Assembly (NCBI GenBank): GCA_905197435.1
Contig: CAJJYX010000055.1
Coordinates: forward strand, 1-17,553
Reading direction: 5' to 3'
DNA: 17,553 nucleotides
DNA from: an uncultured Bacteroides sp.
Lineage (GTDB): Bacteria; Bacteroidota; Bacteroidia; Bacteroidales; Bacteroidaceae
Every line of letters starts with the position of its first letter. Within the stretch, counting starts at the first letter, position 1. The position numbers and the translations under genes are program-made. Of this stretch, positions 9,101 to 15,216 are shown piece after piece. The notes under the pieces were generated by a model. The model ran no database searches. It was not told where the DNA came from and saw only the letters and a list, made by a program, of their open reading frames with translations.

Positions 9101-9837
9101 CAATCTTCGAGGGAAGAAGCGAACACCGACGTGGCATGTTGCTATGGATGAGTCATCCGGCATGGCCTTCTATGGTATGGCAGACCTACGACTACTACTT
9201 CGACCCGAATGCGGCTTACTTTGGTTGTAAAAAGGCGTCTGAACCACTCCATATCCAATGGAATCCACTACGTGATGACATTGAAGTGGTCAACTATCAT
9301 GCTGGTCAACAAAACGAACTGACAGCGACCGCCAAAGTTTTCAACCAAGACGGAAGCTTGCAGTGGGAGAAAGGAATAGAGTTAGACATCCGTGAAGACC
9401 AGACCATAGCTTGCTTCCCACTTGAACAGCCGGAAAGCTTGTCCGACACCTACTTCATCAAACTCACGCTTACTGATAACAAAAACAAATTGTTATCCGA
9501 GAATTTCTATTGGAGAGGTAAAGAAGAAGGTAACTATCAGTCTTTGCTCCAATTGCCCGTTGTAGAAACAATTGACAAGAAAATCACTACAACACGAACC
9601 GGAAAAGAGTGGATTCTCACCGCAACTTTAAAGAATAACACTCCCATTCCGGCCTTAATGCTTCGTCTGAAAGTAACAGGCAAGCAATCGGGTGAAATGA
9701 TATTACCTGTATTCTATTCGGACAACTATTTCTCACTGCTTCCGGGCGAAGAAAAAGAAGTAAACATACGGTTCTACGATGCCGACACATACGGTGAAAA
9801 ACCAGAGTTGAAGATTACCGGATTTAATTACAAGTAA
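6106..9837 (+). CDS. GH2 exo-/endo-beta-mannosidase-like lipoprotein with N-terminal discoidin-like domains
   Basis: A 1243-residue lipoprotein (lipidated C19, no acidic residues after it, so perhaps facing the periplasm). Residues ~45-270 and ~278-382 resemble two F5/8 type C (discoidin/CBM32-like) domains; the second contains KSRYVRLLLTES and ends in LSEMEIFGKGG. GH2 follows: sugar-binding domain from ~398 (LSGGNWKLQRASLV), Ig-like domain with RLWWPKGYGEPYLYDV, and a TIM barrel from ~745. The acid/base is E854 in YVGRNEGNPP and the nucleophile is E913 in FHSERGMPN. The GWDWIP motif and the segment with YDYYFDPNAAYFG and EPLHIQW recall the GH2 group of plant endo-beta-mannosidase and exo-beta-glucosaminidase more than classical beta-mannosidases. 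Next to GH26, release of mannose from beta-manno-oligosaccharides is the likely role. A beta-glucosaminidase or a Man-beta-GlcNAc-cleaving enzyme is an alternative. It is the last gene of the operon, with the terminator 61 bp downstream. Confidence 0.88.
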   Translation: MKLEKFLLLAIVGLFGAGCGSNMNPDLYSRGVGIYPGNPNETSAPLLEEDHETYRNVAALKAAWHSSSYDYNLTAQLITDGIICTEEPATLRVSTQNGELKKNEREWLLDGKPDSQYIIEGNDIYLQFDFNNMDFETDKLVLQGNVTIDENKPKGYEMAVYATKDGTVWELLDSKKGNGYLGTEPAPMPRRGTRSLAKIDPGISPVIFKYDYKPATAEPPSMSFNSRRTGRPMTYEVTLASPQQYKAYKFAFKMEAAKDWAFHTLDFYRNDSLLNVLPSSSFNSVWKSASANEEWVYVDLGAPAEYDKISLYWINKAVKGAIQASNDAKQWVSIVDLPGGHEKKDVIELKKATKSRYVRLLLTESESGQPYELSEMEIFGKGGIVARPRQSPEENGNSLSLSGGNWKLQRASLVKDAGEIISAPGYQDENWIPATVPGSVLTSYLNIGALPNPNFADNQLQISESFFLSDFWYRDEFTVTHPVDHVFLNFDGINWKANIFLNGQKIGNIDGAFMRGKFDVSQQIVEGKNVLAVQILKNAHAGAIKEQTAYSTDQNGGFPGADNPTFHASIGWDWIPTIRGRNIGIWNDVYLTYTGAVTIEDPFVRTELPLPDTTSADVFVELTLKNHSNDAVTGMLKGHYGEIAFQTDSVTLAPAEERLIKLDPTQIPELRLKNPRLWWPKGYGEPYLYDVDLCFESNGIATDKTSFKSGIRQMTYSEDIYQPSGGMTVGSFGQSEPRRLSLFINGRRFIGFGGNWGFGESNLNYRGREYDIAVAYHADMNFTMIRNWVGQIGDKEFYEACDRHGIMIWQDFWLANPVDGPNPYYPDMFCNNAKDYLKRIRNHPSIAIYVGRNEGNPPAELDHSLRQIVAQEHPGLYYISNSAMGVVSGGGPYRALSPKDYFQSYGHDKFHSERGMPNVMNYESMLRTFGTDNINPVNTLETPNSIYGLHDYTLGGNKGASAQAAASFNDRIEKAFGKPQDAKQFAEWAQWINYEGYRAIFEGRSEHRRGMLLWMSHPAWPSMVWQTYDYYFDPNAAYFGCKKASEPLHIQWNPLRDDIEVVNYHAGQQNELTATAKVFNQDGSLQWEKGIELDIREDQTIACFPLEQPESLSDTYFIKLTLTDNKNKLLSENFYWRGKEEGNYQSLLQLPVVETIDKKITTTRTGKEWILTATLKNNTPIPALMLRLKVTGKQSGEMILPVFYSDNYFSLLPGEEKEVNIRFYDADTYGEKPELKITGFNYK

Positions 9838-9898
9838 CGAAAAGCCAACCTGCATTAGATAAGCACATAGCAGATAAAAAATCTACTACAGAGCGTTC

Positions 9899-9934
9899 AT
9901 CCCTAGGAAGAGACAAGCCTAACTTCCTAGGGAT
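9899..9934 (+). terminator. Intrinsic terminator closing the SusCD-GH26-GH2 operon
   Basis: A perfect 12-bp inverted repeat, ATCCCTAGGAAG (9899-9910) and CTTCCTAGGGAT (9923-9934), with a 12-base loop, followed on the + strand by TCCTTTTATTA. It lies 61 bp after the GH2 stop and 8 bp beyond the stop of the convergent mnmA gene. It is well placed to stop both transcripts, although the T-rich tail is on the + strand only. Confidence 0.85.
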
Positions 9935-9942
9935 TCCTTTTA

Positions 9943-10995
9943 TTAAAGAATGATTCCCCCTCCCAGCAGGTATCCGTCCTTATCATAAAAAGCCGCCGCC
10001 TGCCCCGGTGCAATGGACTCCAGCGGTTCTATCAGCCGGACATGCAACAGTCCATCGGCAGTAAGAGCCACCCTGCACCGGTTTGCTTGCTTGCGGTAGC
10101 GTATCTTCACAATCACTTCTTCGGCATCCAGCACACGGCTCTCTTCCACCAGGTTCCATTCCTTCAGCCACATTTCCTGTTTATATAAAGAAGACAGAGG
10201 AGCAAGTACCACCTCGTTTTTCTCTGCCGAAATCTCCTTTACAAATACAGCCTTGTTCAAATGAATGCCCAATCCCCTGCGCTGCCCCACGGTATAGAAG
10301 GGATAACCCTCGTGCCATCCTAAAAAATCGCCATTCTCATCGATGAATTTCCCTTTGCCAGGCAACTGTGATTCGGGTACCTCACGCTTCAAAAAAGAGC
10401 GGTAATCCAAAGGGCAGAAGCACACACCGATACTGTCTTTTTTCGTAGCCACCCGCCCGAATCCACGCTCCGCCGCATACAAACGGGCCTCGGTTTTCGT
10501 AATGTCTCCCATCGGAAGCAACATTCGCCGCAGAATGTCCTGTTTCAATCCCCACAGAAAGAATGTCTGGTCCTTGTCCTTATCTGCCGCAGGAGCTATG
10601 TAATACTTACCCTCAGACAGGACTTTACGCACATAATGTCCGGTAGAAATCCAATAAATCCCCTTTTCATCGGCTATTTTTGCCAGTAGCGCCCACTTCA
10701 GTTCATTGTTGCAGACCGTACAAGGGACAGGAGTACGCCCGCTCAAATACTCTTCCACAAAATAGCGGATAATACGCGAACGGAAAAGCTCGCGTACATC
10801 ATAGGCAATGTGTTCTATCCCCAGCCTCAGAGCCAGAGCCCGCGCATCTCCCAAATCACCGGCCTCATCTCCTGCCTCATAGAAACGGAAAGTCACACCG
10901 GTCACCTCATAGCCGGCTTCCTGCAATCTCATTGCGGCCACGGAACTATCCGTACCACCGCTCATGCCAAGTAAAACACGTTTATCAGATTCCAT
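9943..10995 (-). CDS. mnmA: tRNA-specific 2-thiouridylase MnmA
   Basis: MnmA adenylates and then thiolates U34 of the Lys, Glu and Gln tRNAs, in the cytoplasm, using sulfur relayed from cysteine desulfurase. With the start at 10995 the protein has 350 residues. The PP-loop ATP-binding motif SGGTDS is at 12-17. The first catalytic cysteine is C95 in [14 protein letters not shown] (C92 is nearby). STGHY is at 117-121 and DKDQTFFLW at 140-148. The second catalytic cysteine is C192 in [13 protein letters not shown]. The frame is open to an upstream ATG at 11052, but that 19-residue extension (with [11 protein letters not shown]) is encoded by an 18-bp tandem repeat and precedes the conserved start, so 10995 is preferred. 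The [12 protein letters not shown] context departs from the common GICFIGE form. Bacteroides genomes carry several mnmA paralogues, and this may be one of the divergent ones. It is divergent from cysS. Confidence 0.93.
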   Translation of the reverse strand: MESDKRVLLGMSGGTDSSVAAMRLQEAGYEVTGVTFRFYEAGDEAGDLGDARALALRLGIEHIAYDVRELFRSRIIRYFVEEYLSGRTPVPCTVCNNELKWALLAKIADEKGIYWISTGHYVRKVLSEGKYYIAPAADKDKDQTFFLWGLKQDILRRMLLPMGDITKTEARLYAAERGFGRVATKKDSIGVCFCPLDYRSFLKREVPESQLPGKGKFIDENGDFLGWHEGYPFYTVGQRRGLGIHLNKAVFVKEISAEKNEVVLAPLSSLYKQEMWLKEWNLVEESRVLDAEEVIVKIRYRKQANRCRVALTADGLLHVRLIEPLESIAPGQAAAFYDKDGYLLGGGIIL

Positions 10996-10997
10996 GG

Positions 10998-11033
10998 ATG
11001 CAAAAATAATAATGGGTGCAAAAATAATAAAGG
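10998..11033. repeat. 18-bp tandem repeat in the mnmA leader, carrying -7-like boxes
   Basis: Two adjacent 18-bp units, 10998-11015 and 11016-11033, match at 16 of 18 positions (core TGCAAAAATAATAA). Read on the - strand, each unit contains TATTTTTG, which fits the Bacteroides -7 consensus TAnnTTTG, at 11026-11019 and 11008-11001. Both lie just upstream of the preferred mnmA start (10995). The outer copy would give a leader of about 17 bases; the inner copy would be nearly leaderless. I see no TTG at the usual ~20-bp distance from the outer box, so promoter function is unproven. Confidence 0.6.
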
Positions 11034-11076
11034 AAGGTGAAATCAGCCGCATTTACCCTCATAAAACAAAGTATCA

Positions 11077-11108
11077 TTGTAGATTTTCACAGATTTATTA
11101 TACCTTTG
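11077..11108 (+). promoter_or_regulatory. Bacteroides-type promoter for cysS
   Basis: A TTG (11077-11079) lies 21 bp upstream of TACCTTTG (11101-11108), a perfect match to the TAnnTTTG -7 box of the Bacteroides primary sigma factor with standard spacing. Transcription should begin near 11115, leaving a ~24-base leader before the cysS ATG at 11139. Confidence 0.65.
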
Positions 11109-11138
11109 TGCTCCTGAAAGAACTAATAATCAACTGTT

Positions 11139-12614
11139 ATGGAACAACAACTGACCATTTACAACACTTTAAATAGAAGAAAAGAACTGTTCGTACCTCT
11201 TCATGCGCCACATGTTGGCATGTATGTCTGCGGTCCCACCGTTTACGGTGACCCGCACTTGGGACACGCACGGCCTGCCATCACTTTCGACCTGCTGTTC
11301 CGCTACCTGACACACATCGGCTATAAGGTACGCTATGTCCGCAACATCACCGACGTAGGCCATCTGGAACACGATGCCGATGACGGTGAAGACAAAATCG
11401 CCAAGAAAGCCCGTCTGGAAGAGCTGGAGCCGATGGAAGTGGCACAATACTACATCAACCGCTATCACAAGGCAATGGAAGCGCTGAACGTGCTCTCCCC
11501 CAGCATCGAGCCGCATGCCAGCGGACATATCATCGAGCAGATAGAACTTGTGAAACAAATAATGAAGAACGGGTACGCCTACGAAAGCGAAGGCTCCGTT
11601 TACTTCGACGTAGTAAAATATAACAAAGACCATCATTACGGCAAACTATCCGGGCGCAACCTTGACGACGTGCTCAACACCACCCGCGAACTGGACGGAC
11701 AGAGCGAGAAGCACAACCCCGCCGACTTCGCCCTTTGGAAATGCGCCCAGCCGGAACACATCATGCGCTGGCCCAGCCCCTGGAGCGACGGCTTCCCCGG
11801 CTGGCATGCCGAATGCACGGCCATGGGAAGAAAATACCTGGGTGAGCACTTCGACATCCACGGTGGCGGCATGGACCTCGTATTCCCGCACCACGAATGC
11901 GAAATCGCACAATCCGTAGCTTCGCAAGGCGACGACATGGTACATTACTGGATGCACAACAATATGCTGACCATTAACGGGCAGAAAATGGGTAAGTCCT
12001 ACGGTAATTTCATCACCCTGGAAGAACTCTTCAAGGGTACGCATCCCCTGCTGGAACAAGCATACAGCCCGATGACCATCCGTTTCTTCACCCTGCAGGC
12101 ACACTACCGGAGCACGGTGGACTTCAGCAACGAAGCCCTGCAAGCCGCAGAAAAGGGACTGTCAAGGCTGATGGACGCCGTTCACGGACTGAACAAGATT
12201 ACGCCCGCTGCCACTTCCACAGTAGATGTGAAGTCCCTGCGCGCCAAGTGCTACGAAGCCATGAATGATGACTTAAACTCACCGATTGTCATCGCCCACC
12301 TCTTCGACGGTGCCAAGATGGTAAACAACATTCTGGCAGGAAACGATTCCATCACAGCCGAAGACCTGGAACACCTGAAGGAAACCTTCCATATCTTCTG
12401 CTTCGACATCCTGGGACTGAAAGAAGACAACACCTCCAACGAGGAGCGTGAAGCCGCCTTCGGCAAGGTAGTGGATATGTTGCTGGAAGAACGTGCAAAG
12501 GCAAAAGCCAACAAAGACTGGGCTACATCCGACAAAATCCGCAATGAGCTCACCGCACTCGGTTTCGAGATTAAAGACGGTAAGGACGGAAGCGAATGGA
12601 AGCTGAATAAATAA
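11139..12614 (+). CDS. cysS: Cysteinyl-tRNA synthetase
   Basis: A 491-residue class I aminoacyl-tRNA synthetase that charges tRNA-Cys with cysteine using ATP. Signature motifs are intact: the HIGH motif as HLGH (40-43) within [15 protein letters not shown], and KMSKS as KMGKS (283-287). The zinc ligands expected from E. coli CysRS are all found, C31, C226, H251 and E255, with the same spacing between the last three. The DALR-type anticodon-binding region follows (MNDDLNSP), and the C-terminal end contains [13 protein letters not shown]. Length is normal and no other start is needed. It has its own promoter upstream, diverges from mnmA and is followed by a long hairpin. It is essential housekeeping and unrelated to the flanking glycan operons. 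Confidence 0.98.
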   Translation: MEQQLTIYNTLNRRKELFVPLHAPHVGMYVCGPTVYGDPHLGHARPAITFDLLFRYLTHIGYKVRYVRNITDVGHLEHDADDGEDKIAKKARLEELEPMEVAQYYINRYHKAMEALNVLSPSIEPHASGHIIEQIELVKQIMKNGYAYESEGSVYFDVVKYNKDHHYGKLSGRNLDDVLNTTRELDGQSEKHNPADFALWKCAQPEHIMRWPSPWSDGFPGWHAECTAMGRKYLGEHFDIHGGGMDLVFPHHECEIAQSVASQGDDMVHYWMHNNMLTINGQKMGKSYGNFITLEELFKGTHPLLEQAYSPMTIRFFTLQAHYRSTVDFSNEALQAAEKGLSRLMDAVHGLNKITPAATSTVDVKSLRAKCYEAMNDDLNSPIVIAHLFDGAKMVNNILAGNDSITAEDLEHLKETFHIFCFDILGLKEDNTSNEEREAAFGKVVDMLLEERAKAKANKDWATSDKIRNELTALGFEIKDGKDGSEWKLNK

Positions 12615-12640
12615 AAGAAAGCTGATGCCATACAGAACAT

Positions 12641-12686
12641 AGTGAAGCATCTATTCTCCATTCGCAAAGAGAGTAGATGCTTCGCT
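12641..12686. terminator. Long hairpin between convergent cysS and patatin genes
   Basis: AGTGAAGCATCTATTCTC (12641-12658) pairs with GAGAGTAGATGCTTCGCT (12669-12686) over 18 positions, including a few G-U pairs, around a 10-base loop. It lies 26 bp after the cysS stop and 44 bp beyond the stop of the convergent patatin gene. No strong T-run follows on either strand, so it may act as a shared terminator or mRNA 3'-end stabiliser. Confidence 0.65.
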
Positions 12687-12730
12687 TAAAACCTCATAAT
12701 GAAAGTACCCGCATACTTTCGACACTCTCA

Positions 12731-14761
12731 TCAGAACACAAACCCGAACCCGGCATACCAACCCACCTTCTTCGTCTGGTTGGACCAATTCAGTTGTATC
12801 TCCACCGGTCCCAGAAAGCTCTTGTACATATAGCCGATGCCTACTCCTGCCATATCGGCCGATTCGGAAGAATCAAGAATCCGATGAAGCTTCCCGGAGT
12901 TCCGCCCATAACTGCCCATCACCGATATATACTGGTTTTTCAAGATATGCTGCCTGAGGTCCAGCCCTGCAACCAGCAGTGCAGCCTGTGACAGCTCCGC
13001 ACGGTTGATGCCCGTAAACGGTATCTGTTGCGGCATATAGCGCCCCGGTATAGTTCCTCCCACCATATTGATGACGGCAACAGGATAGCTATCGCTTCCG
13101 GACAATACGCGCCCATAAAGCGAAGGGGTTACAGTGAGCCTGCTTGAGGGAGAAAAACATCCTTGCCAATGGGCATCGAAGGCAGAAATCGGATTGTTGT
13201 CCTTGTATTGGATGAAATTATCCGTATAGAGATGGTAGGATACCGCCCACGACATGCCTTTTGTAGGGGCGCTCCTTTCATTCAAGTTGTTGAACACAAG
13301 TCCGGCAAAGTAGCTGAGCAAGGATGATTTCTCGAACAATGCCGACGCCAACGGGTCAAGCGACAGCAAATCATGGAAGTGGTAGTAGTCAAAGTCAATG
13401 CCCAGACTGACTTGGATATTGTTCCAGTCCTTCGCCGCCCCCACACGGACCTGCTGGTGCGTAAAAGTCAAATCCAGCGCCCGTTTGCCTTCATTGTAAA
13501 TATTCATATCCTTATAGTCGAACTGATAGGCAAGCCCGGCCTGCCATCCGCCGCGCCACTGGTAACTATACCCGAGCCGTGCCAGCGTACGTTTGCCCAG
13601 ACGGGCAGTGAGGCTGACCAACGACTCCCGCCTCCTGCCGAAATAGAAATCCGTATTTGCCAGCAACGCAGCCAGCTCTTCCGTATCGAAACGGAAGCCG
13701 ATATTCAGCTTGTTTTCCCGTACGGCAGGGGCGGCTATCTGGGAATCAACGGGAATCTCCTTATCCGCATCCACGCCGGGCAGGCGGAAAGGTCCCGGAC
13801 AGCGGGGCTGATAATCGTCGGCAAGTCCCAGCTTCTTTTTCAAAGCAAGCAGCCCGTCCCAACTATCGATGGCAGCACGTTCCCCCCGCACTATCAAGGT
13901 GTCAATGGCCTCCTTGGTGAAGCTTGCAGCCGAATAGCCGGATACATCCACCTTTATCAGTACGTCGGTTTTACGCAGGTTTTCGCGATACTTCCTCTCC
14001 CCCTGCAGGTTGATGATTTGCCCGAAGATGTCTTTCAACGATTTCAGCCCGGAAGCTTTGAGCAGCGGGCTCTGCACATCCACCCCGATAATATAGTCGG
14101 CTCCCATGCCGAGTGCCACGTCTACCGGATAGTTGTTTACCATTCCACCGTCCACCAGTACCATGCCATTCAAGTCCACCGGAACAAACACACCGGGAAT
14201 GGACATGCTGGAACGCATGGCTGTGGCCAGTATTCCCTCATGGAATACCACCTCGCTGCCATCCACCAAATTCTCCGACACGCAGGCGAACGGAATCGGA
14301 AGACGGTTGAAATTCACGGAATCCTGGTAACCGTCCGTCAAGGTGGAGAACAGGCGCGCCAGATTCCTCCCCTTTATGATGCCCGCATCCGAGATATTGG
14401 CAGATTTCAAGGAGAACGGAATAGAAAGCACATAGCGCTCCGACTTCAGCCGGTCATCCAGCAACACATCCTTGGGATTGGGCGCATCCGAAAGCAGGAA
14501 CTTCCAATTCTGGGCATTCACCATGCTGTCCAACTGCTGCGGAGTATAGCCGATGGAATACAGTCCGCCCACAATGGCTCCCATACTGGTACCCACCACA
14601 TAATCTATGGGAATACCCGCTTCTTCAATCACTTTCAGAGCACCGATATGCGCTGTCCCCTTAGCACCGCCCCCACTGAGCACGACAGCCACTTTCGGAC
14701 GGTCTTGTGCCCAAAGCATCAGCGGGAGGAATAATAACCCAAACAATAATCTGCGTTTCAT
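12731..14761 (-). CDS. Patatin-like phospholipase with C-terminal outer-membrane beta-barrel
   Basis: A 676-residue protein with an N-terminal signal peptide ending near LWAQ (19). The patatin lipase domain occupies ~22-310: oxyanion loop GGGAKG (30-35), nucleophile S59 in GTSMG (57-61), and the catalytic aspartate D204 in DGG (204-206) form an intact Ser-Asp dyad. From ~351 to the C-terminal Phe the sequence alternates in the manner of an Omp85-type (bacterial surface antigen) barrel, with GRYMPQQIPF near the expected position of its conserved inward loop, and ends GWYAGFGFVF. The architecture resembles PlpD/FplA type Vd proteins, which hydrolyse phospholipid acyl esters. However, the linker at ~311-350 is too short for the POTRA domain those proteins have. 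No convincing promoter was found upstream. It is convergent with cysS and divergent from the small lipoprotein gene. Activity is inferred from motifs; the substrate is unknown. Confidence 0.93.
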   Translation of the reverse strand: MKRRLLFGLLFLPLMLWAQDRPKVAVVLSGGGAKGTAHIGALKVIEEAGIPIDYVVGTSMGAIVGGLYSIGYTPQQLDSMVNAQNWKFLLSDAPNPKDVLLDDRLKSERYVLSIPFSLKSANISDAGIIKGRNLARLFSTLTDGYQDSVNFNRLPIPFACVSENLVDGSEVVFHEGILATAMRSSMSIPGVFVPVDLNGMVLVDGGMVNNYPVDVALGMGADYIIGVDVQSPLLKASGLKSLKDIFGQIINLQGERKYRENLRKTDVLIKVDVSGYSAASFTKEAIDTLIVRGERAAIDSWDGLLALKKKLGLADDYQPRCPGPFRLPGVDADKEIPVDSQIAAPAVRENKLNIGFRFDTEELAALLANTDFYFGRRRESLVSLTARLGKRTLARLGYSYQWRGGWQAGLAYQFDYKDMNIYNEGKRALDLTFTHQQVRVGAAKDWNNIQVSLGIDFDYYHFHDLLSLDPLASALFEKSSLLSYFAGLVFNNLNERSAPTKGMSWAVSYHLYTDNFIQYKDNNPISAFDAHWQGCFSPSSRLTVTPSLYGRVLSGSDSYPVAVINMVGGTIPGRYMPQQIPFTGINRAELSQAALLVAGLDLRQHILKNQYISVMGSYGRNSGKLHRILDSSESADMAGVGIGYMYKSFLGPVEIQLNWSNQTKKVGWYAGFGFVF

Positions 14762-14879
14762 CTTTCTCGTTCAAATTTTAACATGGATGTGAGAAAGATT
14801 AAACAAACCGGCATCCGAAGTAGTTCACCGCACAACCGGATGAATAAGAGGGGATTCTATAATATAATGTCTGATTTGA

Positions 14880-14910
14880 TTGTTTTTCAAGCAGATAATT
14901 CCTATCTTTA
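14880..14910 (+). promoter_or_regulatory. Probable promoter of the small lipoprotein gene
   Basis: A TTG (14880-14882) lies 20 bp upstream of TATCTTTA (14903-14910), seven of eight matches to the Bacteroides -7 box TAnnTTTG. The predicted start of transcription is near 14917, just before the palindrome that leads into the ATG at 14935. Confidence 0.5.
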
Positions 14911-14919
14911 TGGTTCTTA

Positions 14920-14936
14920 ATATCATGGCATGATAT
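14920..14936. promoter_or_regulatory. 17-bp perfect palindrome overlapping a start codon (operator or hairpin candidate)
   Basis: ATATCATG-G-CATGATAT is a perfect inverted repeat with a single central base. Its last two bases are the first two of the small lipoprotein gene's ATG start codon. In DNA it has the form of a dimeric-regulator site lying just after the predicted transcription start. In RNA it could form a 6-bp stem with a 5-base loop across the ribosome-binding region. No binding protein can be named. Confidence 0.5.
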
Positions 14937-15216
14937 GAAAAAGATAATATATATACTCGCATTGGCATTCTGCTACAGCTTGTCATCTTGCCGCCCACAA
15001 AAAGAAGCTGCAACAGATAATCCGTATCTTACGCATTATCTGCCGGAAGCTTCCGACTCCGTCGGAAATCCCGTTCACCCACAAACAGTTCCGGACAGAA
15101 GGAGGCGTAATCTCGAACAAATACGTCAGAATGTGAACCCTGTCAAGACGACAGGCCCATTGGGAGACACTCTCCGCAATATACTGGAAAGTATTTTCAG
15201 CACACGTCCTCAATAA
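14935..15216 (+). CDS. Small lipoprotein of unknown function
   Basis: A 93-residue protein with a clear lipoprotein signal: a basic MKK start, a hydrophobic stretch, the lipobox LSSC, and lipidated C19. The mature part is only about 75 residues, polar, with a cluster of four arginines (DRRRRN, 54-59) and no motif I recognise. A probable Bacteroides promoter and a perfect palindrome precede it. Its 3' end overlaps the end of the convergent sulfatase gene by 7 bp (15210-15216). It is divergent from the patatin-barrel gene, which also encodes an envelope protein, but nothing in the sequence ties the two together. The signal peptide and promoter argue for a real gene. The function is unknown and I propose none. 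Confidence 0.75.
   Translation: MKKIIYILALAFCYSLSSCRPQKEAATDNPYLTHYLPEASDSVGNPVHPQTVPDRRRRNLEQIRQNVNPVKTTGPLGDTLRNILESIFSTRPQ

Noticed and set aside
9868..9890. Small AGAT-A5-ATCT hairpin with an A-run upstream of the PUL terminator.
   Set aside because: The stem is too short and AT-rich to be significant next to the perfect 12-bp hairpin at 9899-9934.
10996..11052. Upstream ATG of mnmA giving a 369-residue protein.
   Set aside because: The extra residues derive from a short tandem repeat and precede the normal MnmA N-terminus; the start at 10995 fits the family better.
11169..12143. Open frames of 155 and 165 codons on the - strand inside cysS.
   Set aside because: They are shadows of the conserved cysS coding sequence, with no motifs.
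13373..14734. A 453-codon open frame on the + strand, fully opposite the patatin-barrel gene.
   Set aside because: It runs antisense to a clear gene with intact catalytic motifs, has no recognisable domain, signal or promoter, and has the low-complexity His/Arg/Ile-rich look of a reverse-strand shadow.
14812..14842. Inverted repeat CATCCG/CGGATG in the patatin-lipoprotein intergenic region.
   Set aside because: The arms are only 6 bp and do not extend, with a long loop; this is expected by chance.
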